Assembly (NCBI GenBank): GCA_047602645.1
Contig: JASGGU010000002.1
Span: 104,206-168,205 of the forward strand
Reading direction: 5' to 3'
Length of the DNA stretch: 64,000 nucleotides
Source of the DNA: JAEYFP01 sp047602645
Lineage (GTDB): Bacteria > Bacillota > Clostridia > Lachnospirales > Lachnospiraceae
The stretch's first letter is position 1. The number at the start of each line of letters is the position of its first letter. A model generated the notes under the pieces. That model saw nothing but the letters and a program-made list of their open reading frames with translations, did no database searches and was not told the origin of the DNA. Positions 42,712 to 50,973 of the stretch are shown here, in pieces. A program made the position numbers and the translations under genes.

Positions 42712-43395
42712 ATGAAGAAAGCAATTTTAGCGACAAAAATCGGAATGACGCAGATCTTTAATGAAGACGGCTCGTTGATTCCGGTTACTGTATTGCAGGC
42801 TGGACCATGTGTTGTGACACAGATCAAGACCGTCGAGAATGACGGATACAGCGCCGTGCAGGTTGGCTTTGCGGACAAGAAGGACAAGGTCATCAACAAG
42901 GACAAATCGGGAAAGAAAGAAATCGTTCACAGACATGGCGTCAACAAGGCACAGAAGGGCCACTTTGATAAGGCAGGTGCAGGCTCCAAGAGATTTGTCA
43001 GGGAATTTAAGTTTGACAACTCCGGCGAATATGCACTGGCACAGGAAATCAAGGCGGATATTTTTGAAGCCGGCGATAAAATTGATGCGACAGCAATTTC
43101 AAAAGGAAAAGGTTTCCAGGGCGCAATCAAGAGACACGGACAGTCCAGAGGACCGATGAAGCATGGTTCCAAGTTCCATCGCCATGCGGGTTCCAACGGT
43201 GCTTGTTCAAGCCCGAGCCGTGTGTTCAAGGGCAAGAAGATGCCGGGACATATGGGTTCTAAGAGAATCACGATCCAGAACCTTGAGGTAGTGAGAGTAG
43301 ATGTAGAAAAGAACTTGCTGCTTGTAAAGGGTGCGGTACCGGGATCCAAGAAATCTTTAGTGACAATAAAAGAAACTGTAAAGGCTAATATTTAG
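42712..43395 (+). CDS. rplC: 50S ribosomal protein L3
   Basis: 227 residues. The start I-L-A-T-K-I-G-M-T-Q-I-F, the central loop H-R-H-A-G-S-N-G-A-C-S-S-P-S-R-V-F-K-G near the peptidyl-transferase centre, and G-H-M-G-S-K-R-I-T-I-Q-N are canonical. It is slightly longer than the usual ~210 because of extra residues around 60-110. Good SD AGGAGGT. An early 23S rRNA assembly protein. Confidence 0.97.
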   Translation: MKKAILATKIGMTQIFNEDGSLIPVTVLQAGPCVVTQIKTVENDGYSAVQVGFADKKDKVINKDKSGKKEIVHRHGVNKAQKGHFDKAGAGSKRFVREFKFDNSGEYALAQEIKADIFEAGDKIDATAISKGKGFQGAIKRHGQSRGPMKHGSKFHRHAGSNGACSSPSRVFKGKKMPGHMGSKRITIQNLEVVRVDVEKNLLLVKGAVPGSKKSLVTIKETVKANI

Positions 43396-43423
43396 CTTTT
43401 ATACGGAAAGGAGGAACACACAG

Positions 43424-44044
43424 ATGGCAAACGTATCTGTTTATAATATGGAAGGCAAAGAAGTTGGCAAGATGGATTTGGATGACGCCGTGTTTGGTGT
43501 CAAGGTTAATGAGCACCTTGTACACATGGCAGTTGTTCAGCAGCTTGCAAATAATCGTCAGGGAACACAGAAGGCAAAGACCCGCTCGGAAGTTTCCGGC
43601 GGCGGAAGAAAACCTTGGAGACAGAAGGGAACCGGTCATGCAAGACAGGGTTCGACAAGATCTCCTCAGTGGAAGGGCGGCGGTGTCGTATTCGCCCCGG
43701 TTCCGAGAGATTATTCCTTCAAGCTCAATAAGAAGGAAAAGAAGTTCGCGCTTAAGTCTGCGCTCACTTCCAGAGTACAGGAGAATAAGTTCCTTGTACT
43801 TGACGAACTGAAGCTGGATGAAATCAAGACAAAGAAGTTTATGGAAGTGCTTAATAACTTAAAGATAGCAAAGGCAATCGTTGTTTTGGAGGAGGATGAC
43901 AGGAATGTAATCCTTTCGGCAAGAAATATCCCGAACGTAATTACGGCTTCCACAAACACGATCAATGTATATGACATCATGAAGTACAGCACAGTTATCA
44001 CAACCAAGAGTGCTGTGGCAAAGATCGAGGAGGTGTATGCATAA
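43424..44044 (+). CDS. rplD: 50S ribosomal protein L4
   Basis: 206 residues. The exit-tunnel extension with R-S-E-V-S-G-G-G-R-K-P-W-R-Q-K-G-T-G-H-A-R-Q-G-S is intact; this region contacts macrolide sites. The end, Y-S-T-V-I-T-T-K-S-A-V, is canonical. It overlaps rplW by one base (TAATG). In proteobacteria L4 represses its own operon; whether this holds here depends on the leader at 42096-42335. Confidence 0.97.
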   Translation: MANVSVYNMEGKEVGKMDLDDAVFGVKVNEHLVHMAVVQQLANNRQGTQKAKTRSEVSGGGRKPWRQKGTGHARQGSTRSPQWKGGGVVFAPVPRDYSFKLNKKEKKFALKSALTSRVQENKFLVLDELKLDEIKTKKFMEVLNNLKIAKAIVVLEEDDRNVILSARNIPNVITASTNTINVYDIMKYSTVITTKSAVAKIEEVYA

Positions 44045-44343
44045 TGGCAAACATTCAATATTATGACGTGATCCTCAAGCCGGTTATTACTGAGAAGAGT
44101 ATGGCAGGAATGGGAGACAAGAAATACACGTTCCTTGTTCACACAGAGGCAAATAAGACCCAGATCAAGGAAGCTGTTGAAAAGATGTTTGACGGAGCCA
44201 AGGTAAAGAGTGTTAACACGATGAACCTTGACGGGAAGACAAAAAGGCGCGGTGCTACCAGCGGAAAGACTTCCAAGACGAAGAAGGCAATCGTTCAGCT
44301 GACTGCGGAAAGCAAGGAAATTGAGATTTTCACAGGCCTGTAA
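44044..44343 (+). CDS. rplW: 50S ribosomal protein L23
   Basis: 99 residues. Y-D-V-I-L-K-P-V-I-T-E-K-S-M and the C-terminal beta strand match L23, which lines the tunnel exit and docks SRP and trigger factor. Its start overlaps the rplD stop. A 287-nt spacer full of repeats follows before rplB, whereas in most Firmicutes this junction is only tens of bases. Confidence 0.97.
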   Translation: MANIQYYDVILKPVITEKSMAGMGDKKYTFLVHTEANKTQIKEAVEKMFDGAKVKSVNTMNLDGKTKRRGATSGKTSKTKKAIVQLTAESKEIEIFTGL

Positions 44344-44597
44344 GAGGTTGAGGGAGCGGCAACTAGGTTAACCTCACCAAGCAGCCGGGTGTGCTTTGGT
44401 ACTGGGATTGAAAGAACCTCGCAAGGAAACACCACGTTCTGCTAGGCTTGGAAGAACCTCGCAAGGAAACACCACGCTTCACTAAGCTCGAAAGAACCTC
44501 GCTAAGTGTCCGGGTGTGCTTTCGCACTAGGTTCGAAAAGACCTCACCAAGTGCTCAATGCATCGCCAAGTGCTCAATGTATCCACAAAAAAGTGGG
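44344..44597 (+). repeat. Dispersed repeat cluster in L23-L2 spacer (copy 1)
   Basis: The 81-nt core is 44481-44561, plus strand. It begins ACTAAGCTCGAAAG and ends AAGTGCTCAATGC. A partial second end (CAAGTGCTCAATG) follows at about 44567. Upstream, GAACCTCGC recurs at 44414, 44454 and 44494, a 40-nt period that also carries AAGGAAACACCACG twice. Inside the core, GTGTG-CTTT-CGCAC can form a hairpin. No start codon or SD fits a gene here. Confidence 0.85.
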
Positions 44598-44630
44598 ATA
44601 ATAAATTAGATTAGAAAAGGAGATACGAAG

Positions 44631-45473
44631 ATGGGAATCAAAACATACAACCCATATACCCCTTCCAGAAGACAGATGACGGGCTCTGATTTCTCAGAAA
44701 TCACGAAGACAACACCGGAAAAATCACTCTGTACGTCTTTGAATAAGAATGCGGGTCGTAACAATCAGGGTAAAATTACTGTCAGACACCGCGGAGGCGG
44801 AAGCAGAAGGAAATATAGAATTATAGATTTTAAAAGAGGAAAAGACGGAATTCCCGCAACTGTAATCGGCATCGAGTACGATCCGAACAGATCGGCAAAT
44901 ATCGCACTGATCTGCTATGCGGACGGTGAGAAGGCTTATATCATTGCACCGGAAGGTTTGACGGATGGTATGAAGGTAATGAACGGTCCTGAAGCAGAAA
45001 TCAGAGTCGGCAACTGTCTGCCTCTTTCCGTAATCCCTGTTGGTACACAAGTGCACAATATTGAGTTGTATCCCGGCAAGGGCGGCCAGATGGTACGTTC
45101 CGCAGGAAACAGCGCACAGCTTATGGCAAAGGAAGGCAAGTATGCAACATTGAGACTTCCTTCGGGAGAAATGAGAATGGTCCCGATTAATGCCAGAGCA
45201 TCGATCGGTGTTGTAGGAAACGGAGATCACAACCTGATTAATATCGGCAAAGCAGGACGCAAGCGTCACATGGGCATCAGACCTACCGTACGTGGTTCTG
45301 TTATGAACCCGAATGACCATCCGCACGGCGGTGGTGAAGGCAAGACGGGAATCGGACGTCCGGGTCCGTCCACACCTTGGGGTAAGCCTGCACTTGGTTT
45401 GAAGACAAGAAAGAAGAACAAGAAATCCAACAAGCTGATTGTAAGACGCAGAGACGGAAAGACAATCAAGTAA
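44631..45473 (+). CDS. rplB: 50S ribosomal protein L2
   Basis: 280 residues, full length. The N-terminal T-S-L-N-K-N-A-G-R-N-N-Q-G-K, the R-S-A-G-N-S-A-Q-L-M-A-K-E loop, and the C-terminal P-N-D-H-P-H-G-G-G-E-G-K with the conserved His near the peptidyl-transferase centre are all present. SD AAAGGAG sits between the repeat-filled spacer and ATG44631, so translation has its own strong start despite the long gap after rplW. Confidence 0.98.
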   Translation: MGIKTYNPYTPSRRQMTGSDFSEITKTTPEKSLCTSLNKNAGRNNQGKITVRHRGGGSRRKYRIIDFKRGKDGIPATVIGIEYDPNRSANIALICYADGEKAYIIAPEGLTDGMKVMNGPEAEIRVGNCLPLSVIPVGTQVHNIELYPGKGGQMVRSAGNSAQLMAKEGKYATLRLPSGEMRMVPINARASIGVVGNGDHNLINIGKAGRKRHMGIRPTVRGSVMNPNDHPHGGGEGKTGIGRPGPSTPWGKPALGLKTRKKNKKSNKLIVRRRDGKTIK

Positions 45474-45502
45474 GTGGTTGATAGATAATAGGAGGAAATG
45501 AA

Positions 45503-45784
45503 ATGTCAAGATCGCTTAAAAAAGGTCCATTCGCTGATGCGAGTTTGCTGAAAAAAGTTGATGCTATGAACGCAGAAAACAGTAAGCAGGTAATTAAGAC
45601 TTGGTCTCGCCGTTCTACGATTTTCCCGTCATTTGTCGGACATACGATCGCGGTTCACGACGGAAGAAAGCATGTACCGGTATATGTTACGGAAGATATG
45701 GTTGGCCACAAGCTTGGCGAGTTCGTCGCTACGAGAACTTACAGAGGCCACGGAAAAGATGAAAAGAAGTCTAGAGTTAGATAA
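45503..45784 (+). CDS. rpsS: 30S ribosomal protein S19
   Basis: 93 residues. M-S-R-S-L-K-K-G-P-F, T-W-S-R-R-S-T-I-F-P and G-H-K-L-G-E-F are the family blocks. Binds the 30S head with S13. SD AGGAGG; 29 nt after rplB. Confidence 0.98.
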   Translation: MSRSLKKGPFADASLLKKVDAMNAENSKQVIKTWSRRSTIFPSFVGHTIAVHDGRKHVPVYVTEDMVGHKLGEFVATRTYRGHGKDEKKSRVR

Positions 45785-45813
45785 ACAGGATAGTTTGAAA
45801 GGAGGTTTCATCC

Positions 45814-46200
45814 ATGGCAAAAGGACATAGATCCCAGATAAAGAGAGAGAGAAATGCGAACAAGGATACAAGACCATCGGCAAAGCTATCTTATGCTAGA
45901 GTATCTGTTCAAAAGGCGTGTTTTGTATTGGATGCTGTCAGGGGAAAGGATGTTCGTACGGCGCTTGCCGTTCTGGCATACAATCCGAGATATGCGTCAA
46001 GCATCATTAAAAAGTTATTAGAATCAGCAGTCGCTAACGCTGAAAACAATAATGGCATGAATGTTGAAAATCTTTACATTGCAGAGTGCTATGCAGACAA
46101 AGGACCTACAATGAAGAGAGTAAGACCGAGAGCACAGGGCAGAGCTTATCGCATTGAAAAGAGAATGAGCCACATTACGATCGTGCTTGATGAAAGATAA
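45814..46200 (+). CDS. rplV: 50S ribosomal protein L22
   Basis: 128 residues, with a basic N-terminal extension of ~18 residues before the usual A-K-L-S-Y-A-R-V-S start. The beta-hairpin that reaches the exit tunnel (P-T-M-K-R-V-R-P-R-A-Q-G-R-A) is intact. SD AAAGGAGG. Confidence 0.97.
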   Translation: MAKGHRSQIKRERNANKDTRPSAKLSYARVSVQKACFVLDAVRGKDVRTALAVLAYNPRYASSIIKKLLESAVANAENNNGMNVENLYIAECYADKGPTMKRVRPRAQGRAYRIEKRMSHITIVLDER

Positions 46201-46211
46201 GGAGGAGCAGA

Positions 46212-46868
46212 ATGGGACAGAAAGTTAATCCTCACGGCCTTAGAGTCGGTGTTATTAAGGATTGGGATTCTAAATGGTATGCTGAAAAAGATTTTGCGGA
46301 TTTCTTAGTTGAGGACTACAACATCAGAACATACCTTAAGAAAAGATTATACAATGCAGGTGTTTCCAAGATTGAGATCGAAAGAGCATCTGACAGAGTA
46401 AAAGTTGTAATTTTTACTGCGAAGCCGGGTGTTATTATCGGCAAGGGCGGTCAGGAAATCGAAGTAACAAAGAAGAAGCTTCAGAAGTTTACCGACAAAA
46501 AGCTTGTGGTAGATATTAAAGAAATCAAGAGGCCGGAAAGAGAAGCGCAGCTGGTAGCAGAGAATATTGCACAGCAGCTTGAGAACCGTACTTCTTTCAG
46601 AAGAGCCATGAAGTCTACAATGTCAAGGACATTAAAGGCAGGAGCACTCGGTATCAAAACAGCTGTTTCCGGACGGTTGGGCGGTGCGGATATAGCTCGT
46701 ACGGAGTTCTACAGCGAAGGTACGATCCCTCTTCAGACACTCCGGGCAGATATTGATTACGGCTTCGCCGAGGCAAATACCACATACGGTAAGTTAGGTA
46801 TTAAAGTATGGATTTACAAGGGCGAAGTACTTCCAACAAGGGCAGCAAAGGAAGGGAGCGATAAATAA
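46212..46868 (+). CDS. rpsC: 30S ribosomal protein S3
   Basis: 218 residues. M-G-Q-K-V-N-P-H-G-L-R-V-G at the start, the KH domain G-V-I-I-G-K-G-G-Q-E-I-E, and the C-terminal A-R-T-E-F-Y-S-E-G-T-I-P-L are canonical. It helps form the mRNA entry site and helicase. Ends in a one-base overlap with rplP. Confidence 0.98.
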   Translation: MGQKVNPHGLRVGVIKDWDSKWYAEKDFADFLVEDYNIRTYLKKRLYNAGVSKIEIERASDRVKVVIFTAKPGVIIGKGGQEIEVTKKKLQKFTDKKLVVDIKEIKRPEREAQLVAENIAQQLENRTSFRRAMKSTMSRTLKAGALGIKTAVSGRLGGADIARTEFYSEGTIPLQTLRADIDYGFAEANTTYGKLGIKVWIYKGEVLPTRAAKEGSDK

Positions 46869-47305
46869 TGTTAATGCCAAAAAGAGTAAAACGTCGTAAG
46901 CAGTTTCGTGGCAGTATGAAAGGTAAGGCTTTAAGAGGCAACACTCTTTCCTACGGTGAATACGGTATTATTGCCACAGAACCATGCTGGATCAAGTCCA
47001 ATCAGATTGAGGCAGCACGTATTGCAATGACTCGTTATATTAAGCGTGGCGGTCAGGTATGGATTAAAATTTTCCCCGACAAGCCAGTAACAACAAAACC
47101 CGCAGAAACTCGTATGGGTTCCGGTAAAGGATCTCTGGAATACTGGGTAGCTGTTGTAAAGCCGGGACGTGTAATGTTTGAAATCGCAGGTGTTTCTGAG
47201 GAAACTGCAAAGGAAGCATTGCGTCTTGCAACACATAAGCTTCCATGCAAATGTAAGATTGTTTCTAAGGCAGACTTGGAAGGCGGTGTATCAAATGAAA
47301 ACTAA
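46868..47305 (+). CDS. rplP: 50S ribosomal protein L16
   Basis: 145 residues. M-L-M-P-K-R-V-K-R-R-K at the start and R-M-G-S-G-K-G are the L16 signatures. It contacts tRNA at the A site. ATG46868 shares its A with the rpsC stop (TAATG). It overlaps rpmC by 11 nt. Confidence 0.97.
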   Translation: MLMPKRVKRRKQFRGSMKGKALRGNTLSYGEYGIIATEPCWIKSNQIEAARIAMTRYIKRGGQVWIKIFPDKPVTTKPAETRMGSGKGSLEYWVAVVKPGRVMFEIAGVSEETAKEALRLATHKLPCKCKIVSKADLEGGVSNEN

Positions 47306-47498
47306 TAAATATGTAGAAGATTTGAAGAAAAAATCAGATGCAGAATTAGCGGAAGCTTTAGTGTCTGCTAAGAAAGAACTTTTCAATTTGAGATTCCAAA
47401 ACGCGACAAATCAGTTGGATAATACAAGCAGAATTAAGGATGTAAGAAAGAATATTGCGAGAATTCAGACAGTCATCACTGAAAAGGCTGAGGCGTAG
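47295..47498 (+). CDS. rpmC: 50S ribosomal protein L29
   Basis: 67 residues, two long helices. K-K-E-L-F-N-L-R-F-Q and R-I-K-D-V-R-K-N-I-A-R are the L29 core. The start is ATG47295, inside the rplP end; the frame is open further upstream but only as a shadow of rplP. GGAAGGCGG serves as SD. Confidence 0.97.
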   Translation: MKTNKYVEDLKKKSDAELAEALVSAKKELFNLRFQNATNQLDNTSRIKDVRKNIARIQTVITEKAEA

Positions 47499-47511
47499 AA
47501 GGGAGTAGACA

Positions 47512-47766
47512 ATGGAAAGAAATTTGAGAAAAACCCGTACCGGAAAGGTATTGAGTAATAAAATGGATAAGACCATTGTTGTAGGTATTGAGGATCACGT
47601 AAAGCATCCGCTTTATAAGAAGATCGTTAAGAAGACTTATAAGCTGAAGGCTCATGATGAGAATAACGACTGCAACATTGGCGATACAGTAAAGGTAATG
47701 GAAACAAGGCCTATCTCCAAGGATAAGAGATGGAGACTTATTGAAATCATTGAAAGAGCAAAATAA
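47512..47766 (+). CDS. rpsQ: 30S ribosomal protein S17
   Basis: 84 residues. R-K-T-R-T-G-K-V-L-S-N-K-M-D-K-T-I-V-V and E-T-R-P-I-S-K-D-K-R-W-R-L match S17. Followed by a 237-nt repeat-rich spacer before rplN, normally a short junction. Confidence 0.98.
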   Translation: MERNLRKTRTGKVLSNKMDKTIVVGIEDHVKHPLYKKIVKKTYKLKAHDENNDCNIGDTVKVMETRPISKDKRWRLIEIIERAK

Positions 47767-47812
47767 ATTAGGTTGAGCGTGAGGCAGGCAGATGGAAGTG
47801 CATCGTCGGGCT

Positions 47813-47988
47813 ACTAAGATGAAAGCATCATTGGTACTAAGGTGGAAGGCACCATCGATACTAAGATGAAAGCATCATTAGTATTAAGATGGAAGGCACC
47901 ATCGATTACTAAGCTCGAAAGGACCTCGCTAAGTAACGAGGTGCGCTTTCGCACTAGACTCGAAAATACCTCGTCAAGTGCTCAATGC
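47813..47988 (+). repeat. Dispersed repeat cluster in S17-L14 spacer (copy 2)
   Basis: The 81-nt core is 47908-47988, plus strand, ending AAGTGCTCAATGC. In front of it stand four short units at 47813, 47836, 47860 and 47883 (23, 24, 23 and 25 nt) in an A-B-A-B order. A-units carry GATGAAAGCATCATT and B-units GGAAGGCACCATCGAT. Within the core CCTCG/CGAGG and GTGCG/CGCAC hairpins can form. The rplN SD begins right after the repeat. Confidence 0.85.
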
Positions 47989-48003
47989 GAAGGGAGAATT
48001 AGC

Positions 48004-48372
48004 ATGATACAGCAGGAAACCAGATTGAAAGTCGCTGATAATACCGGTGCAAAGGAATTACTGTGCATCAGGGTTCTGGGCGGATCTACAAGAAGATATG
48101 CCTATATTGGTGATGTGATTGTTGCTACGGTTAAAGATGCAACGCCAGGCGGCGTTGTCAAAAAGGGCGATGTTGTGAAGGCTGTAGTTGTACGTACTGT
48201 AAAAGGTGCTCGCCGTAAAGACGGTTCTTATATTAAATTCGATGAAAATGCTGCGGTCATTATCAAAGATGATAAGACTCCGAGAGGAACCCGTATTTTT
48301 GGACCGGTAGCCAGAGAGCTTCGTGAAAAGCAATTTATGAAGATTGTTTCCTTGGCTCCCGAAGTGTTATAG
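48004..48372 (+). CDS. rplN: 50S ribosomal protein L14
   Basis: 122 residues, full length from ATG48004 (M-I-Q-Q-E-T-R-L-K-V-A-D-N-T-G-A-K). The frame is open upstream to 47842 through the repeat, but the SD GAAGGGAG and the family start settle 48004. A-R-R-K-D-G-S-Y-I-K-F-D-E-N-A and the end are canonical. Confidence 0.97.
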   Translation: MIQQETRLKVADNTGAKELLCIRVLGGSTRRYAYIGDVIVATVKDATPGGVVKKGDVVKAVVVRTVKGARRKDGSYIKFDENAAVIIKDDKTPRGTRIFGPVARELREKQFMKIVSLAPEVL

Positions 48373-48384
48373 GAGGTGCGAAGG

Positions 48385-48696
48385 ATGGCAACTATGAAAA
48401 TTAAAAGAGGCGATAATGTTAAGGTTATCGCAGGAAAAGATGTTGGTACAGAGGGCAAGGTGCTCATTACGAATAAGGAAGCCGGTAAGGTAATCGTAGA
48501 GGGTGTCAATATGGTAAAGAAGCACACCAAACCTTCTGTTCAGAACCAGAACGGCGGAATCGTCGAGAAGGAAGCGTTTATTGATGCCTCCAACGTGATG
48601 TATCTGCATAAGGGTAAGCCTACCAGAGTTGGTTTCAAGGTAGAGAACGGAAAGAAAGTACGTTTCGCAAAGGCAACGGGCGAAGTGATTGATTAA
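48385..48696 (+). CDS. rplX: 50S ribosomal protein L24
   Basis: 103 residues. KOW motif in K-I-K-R-G-D-N-V-K-V-I-A-G-K-D-V-G. AGGAGGTG (48371-48378) is 6 nt before ATG48385; an in-frame GTG at 48376 overlaps the SD itself and is rejected. Initiates 50S assembly. Confidence 0.96.
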   Translation: MATMKIKRGDNVKVIAGKDVGTEGKVLITNKEAGKVIVEGVNMVKKHTKPSVQNQNGGIVEKEAFIDASNVMYLHKGKPTRVGFKVENGKKVRFAKATGEVID

Positions 48697-48720
48697 TTCT
48701 AAGAGAGGAGGTCTAGAACG

Positions 48721-49260
48721 TTGAGCAGATTAAAAGACATGTATAAAGACCAGATCGTAGATGCTATGATCAAAAAGTTTGAATATAAAAATGTGATGGA
48801 AGTGCCGAAGCTTGATAAGATTGTTGTTAATATGGGCGTTGGCGAAGCAAAGGAAAACGCGAAGCTGTTAGAGGCTGCTGTTAAGGATCTGGAAACAATC
48901 ACAGGTCAGAAAGTGGTTTTGACAAAAGCAAAAAATGCAATTGCAAACTTCAAAATCAGAGAAGGGATGCCGATTGGCTGTAAAGTAACGTTACGCGGTG
49001 AGAAAATGTATGAATTCCTTGATCGCTTGGTGAACCTTGCTTTACCGCGTGTACGTGACTTCAGAGGAGTTAATCCGAATGCATTCGACGGCAGAGGCAA
49101 TTACGCCCTTGGTATCAAGGAACAGTTGATTTTCCCTGAGATTGAGTACGACAAGATTGACAAGGTAAGAGGTATGGATGTAATCTTTGTCACAACCGCA
49201 AGGACCGATGAAGAGGCACGTGAATTGTTAACCCAGTTCAATATGCCATTTGCAAAGTAG
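48721..49260 (+). CDS. rplE: 50S ribosomal protein L5
   Basis: 179 residues, starting at TTG48721 with GAGGAGGT 9 nt upstream. S-R-L-K-D-M-Y-K-D-Q-I matches the family N-terminus, so TTG is the real start. R-G-E-K-M-Y-E-F-L-D-R-L and F-P-E-I-E-Y-D-K are L5 blocks. It binds 5S rRNA. Confidence 0.97.
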   Translation: MSRLKDMYKDQIVDAMIKKFEYKNVMEVPKLDKIVVNMGVGEAKENAKLLEAAVKDLETITGQKVVLTKAKNAIANFKIREGMPIGCKVTLRGEKMYEFLDRLVNLALPRVRDFRGVNPNAFDGRGNYALGIKEQLIFPEIEYDKIDKVRGMDVIFVTTARTDEEARELLTQFNMPFAK

Positions 49261-49275
49261 AAGGAGGAATCATTC

Positions 49276-49461
49276 ATGGCTAAAACAGCAATGAAGGTAA
49301 AGCAGCAGCGTAAACAGAAATTCTCGACAAGAGAATACAGCCGTTGCAGAATCTGTGGTCGTCCACATGCATATTTAAGAAAATACGGAATTTGCAGAAT
49401 CTGCTTCCGTGAATTAGCATATAAAGGACAGATACCAGGCGTTAAAAAAGCAAGCTGGTAA
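49276..49461 (+). CDS. rpsN: 30S ribosomal protein S14, zinc-binding type Z
   Basis: 61 residues, the short zinc form. C-R-I-C-G-R-P-H and C-R-I-C-F-R-E provide the Cys4 ligand set, and G-Q-I-P-G-V-K-K-A-S-W is the usual end. Zinc-type S14 in this position is standard for Firmicutes. Confidence 0.98.
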   Translation: MAKTAMKVKQQRKQKFSTREYSRCRICGRPHAYLRKYGICRICFRELAYKGQIPGVKKASW

Positions 49462-49479
49462 GAAAAGGAGGCAACCTAA

Positions 49480-49881
49480 ATGACAATGAGTGATCCAATT
49501 GCAGATATGCTTACAAGAATCCGTAATGCAAATACTGCAAAACACGATACAGTAGACGTTCCTTCATCAAAAATGAAGCTCGCTATCGCAGCGATTCTTC
49601 TCAATGAAGGCTACATTAAGAAATATGATTTGATTGACGACGGTGCATTTAAAACCATTCGCATCACCTTAAAGTATGGTGCTGACAAGAATGAAAAGAT
49701 TATTACAGGTCTTAAGAGAATTTCCAAGCCGGGTCTTCGTGTATATGCCGGAAAGGATGAATTGCCCAGAGTTCTCGGCGGACTCGGCATCGCAATCATC
49801 TCCACAAACAATGGCGTCATCACCGACAAGGAAGCCAGAAAAGTAGGCGCAGGCGGCGAAGTGCTCGCATTTGTTTGGTGA
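49480..49881 (+). CDS. rpsH: 30S ribosomal protein S8
   Basis: 133 residues. D-P-I-A-D-M-L-T-R-I-R-N-A and the C-terminal G-G-E-V-L-A-F-V-W match S8. AAAGGAGG lies 7 nt before ATG49480. In E. coli S8 represses the spc operon at the rplE start; no clear S8-binding helix was identified here. A repeat copy starts 3 nt after the stop. Confidence 0.98.
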   Translation: MTMSDPIADMLTRIRNANTAKHDTVDVPSSKMKLAIAAILLNEGYIKKYDLIDDGAFKTIRITLKYGADKNEKIITGLKRISKPGLRVYAGKDELPRVLGGLGIAIISTNNGVITDKEARKVGAGGEVLAFVW

Positions 49882-49883
49882 CC

Positions 49884-49961
49884 GAAAGCAACTTGGCGAG
49901 GTTTTTTCGAGCCTAGTGCGAGGTCGTTCTTGGAGATTGGCGAGGTGTTTCCGAGCTTAGC
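49884..49961 (-). repeat. Dispersed repeat in S8-L6 spacer (copy 3, reverse)
   Basis: Read on the minus strand it begins GCTAAGCTCGGAAA and contains ACCTCGCC, CGCACTAGGCTCGAAA and CCTCGCCAAG, as in the other copies. It lacks the AAGTGCTCAATGC end and has one base fewer between ACCTCG and CGCACTAGG (20 instead of 21). It is the most diverged full-length copy. Confidence 0.75.
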
Positions 49962-50030
49962 GACAAGAACTTCCTTAAGGTAAAATGTAACTTTAACTAT
50001 TTTTAACAACAACAATTAGGAGGTACGGGC

Positions 50031-50573
50031 ATGTCACGTATAGGAAGAATGCCAATCGCAGTGCCTGCAGGCGTAACTGTAGATATTGCAGAAAATAATA
50101 AAGTGACTGTAAAAGGTCCTAAGGGTATACTGGAAAGAGTTCTGGTACCTGAGATGGAAGTCAAGGTTGATGGAGCAGTAATCACTGTAAACCGTCCGAA
50201 TGATTTAAAGCGAATGAAAGCTTTGCATGGTTTAACAAGAACATTGGTTCATAACATGGTTGTAGGTGTAACCGAGGGATATCAAAAGGTTCTGGAGGTC
50301 AACGGTGTTGGCTACAGGGCCGCAAAGCAGGGCAGTAAGCTTGTGTTATCACTGGGCTATTCTCATCCTGTTGAGATGGAAGATCCGGAAGGATTGGAAA
50401 CCGTATTAGAGGGTCAGAACAAGATCGTCGTAAAAGGTATTGATAAAGAAAAGGTTGGACAATACGCAGCTGAAATCAGAGACAAGAGAAGACCGGAGCC
50501 TTATAAAGGCAAGGGTATTAAATATGCTGATGAAACGATCAGACGTAAAGTCGGTAAGACCGGTAAGAAATAG
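50031..50573 (+). CDS. rplF: 50S ribosomal protein L6
   Basis: 180 residues. M-S-R-I-G-R-M-P-I-A-V-P at the start, G-V-G-Y-R-A in the middle, and R-R-P-E-P-Y-K-G-K-G-I-K-Y at the end are canonical. SD AGGAGGT. Located at the base of the L7/L12 stalk. Confidence 0.98.
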   Translation: MSRIGRMPIAVPAGVTVDIAENNKVTVKGPKGILERVLVPEMEVKVDGAVITVNRPNDLKRMKALHGLTRTLVHNMVVGVTEGYQKVLEVNGVGYRAAKQGSKLVLSLGYSHPVEMEDPEGLETVLEGQNKIVVKGIDKEKVGQYAAEIRDKRRPEPYKGKGIKYADETIRRKVGKTGKK

Positions 50574-50590
50574 ATAAGGAGAGTATGAAA

Positions 50591-50959
50591 ATGGTTGGTA
50601 AAAAGGTAAAATCAGAAGTTCGTATCAATAAGCATAAAAGAATCCGTAACCGTTTCAGCGGTACTGCTGAAAGACCGCGTCTTTCTGTGTTTAGAAGCAA
50701 TAATCATATGTATGCTCAAATTATTGACGATACGGTCGGAAACACGTTGGTGTCTGCTTCTACCCTTGAAAAAGAGGTAAAATCAGAGCTTGAGAAAACG
50801 GATAACGTTGATGCGGCGGCATATTTAGGAAAAGTTATTGCCAAGAAGGCATTAGACAAGGGTATTACGTCGGTTGTCTTTGACAGAGGCGGCTTTATAT
50901 ACCAGGGAAAAATCCAGGCATTAGCAGATGCAGCCAGAGAAGCTGGCTTAGAATTTTAG
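50591..50959 (+). CDS. rplR: 50S ribosomal protein L18
   Basis: 122 residues from ATG50591 (M-V-G-K-K-V-K), 9 nt after AGGAG; the ATG at 50585 is only 3 nt from the SD. R-L-S-V-F-R-S-N-N-H-M-Y-A-Q-I-I and F-D-R-G-G-F-I-Y are L18 blocks. Binds 5S rRNA with L5. Confidence 0.97.
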   Translation: MVGKKVKSEVRINKHKRIRNRFSGTAERPRLSVFRSNNHMYAQIIDDTVGNTLVSASTLEKEVKSELEKTDNVDAAAYLGKVIAKKALDKGITSVVFDRGGFIYQGKIQALADAAREAGLEF

Positions 50960-50973
50960 GAAGGAGAGAACAC

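Noticed and set aside
44344..44630. Miniature transposon with terminal inverted repeats
   Set aside because: No consistent terminal inverted repeats or target duplications could be identified around the copies, and no transposase occurs in the window. A MITE-like origin remains open but is not supported.
47842..48003. N-terminal extension of L14 through repeat copy 2
   Set aside because: The family start M-I-Q-Q-E-T-R and the SD GAAGGGAG fix ATG48004; the extension is only the repeat's open frame.
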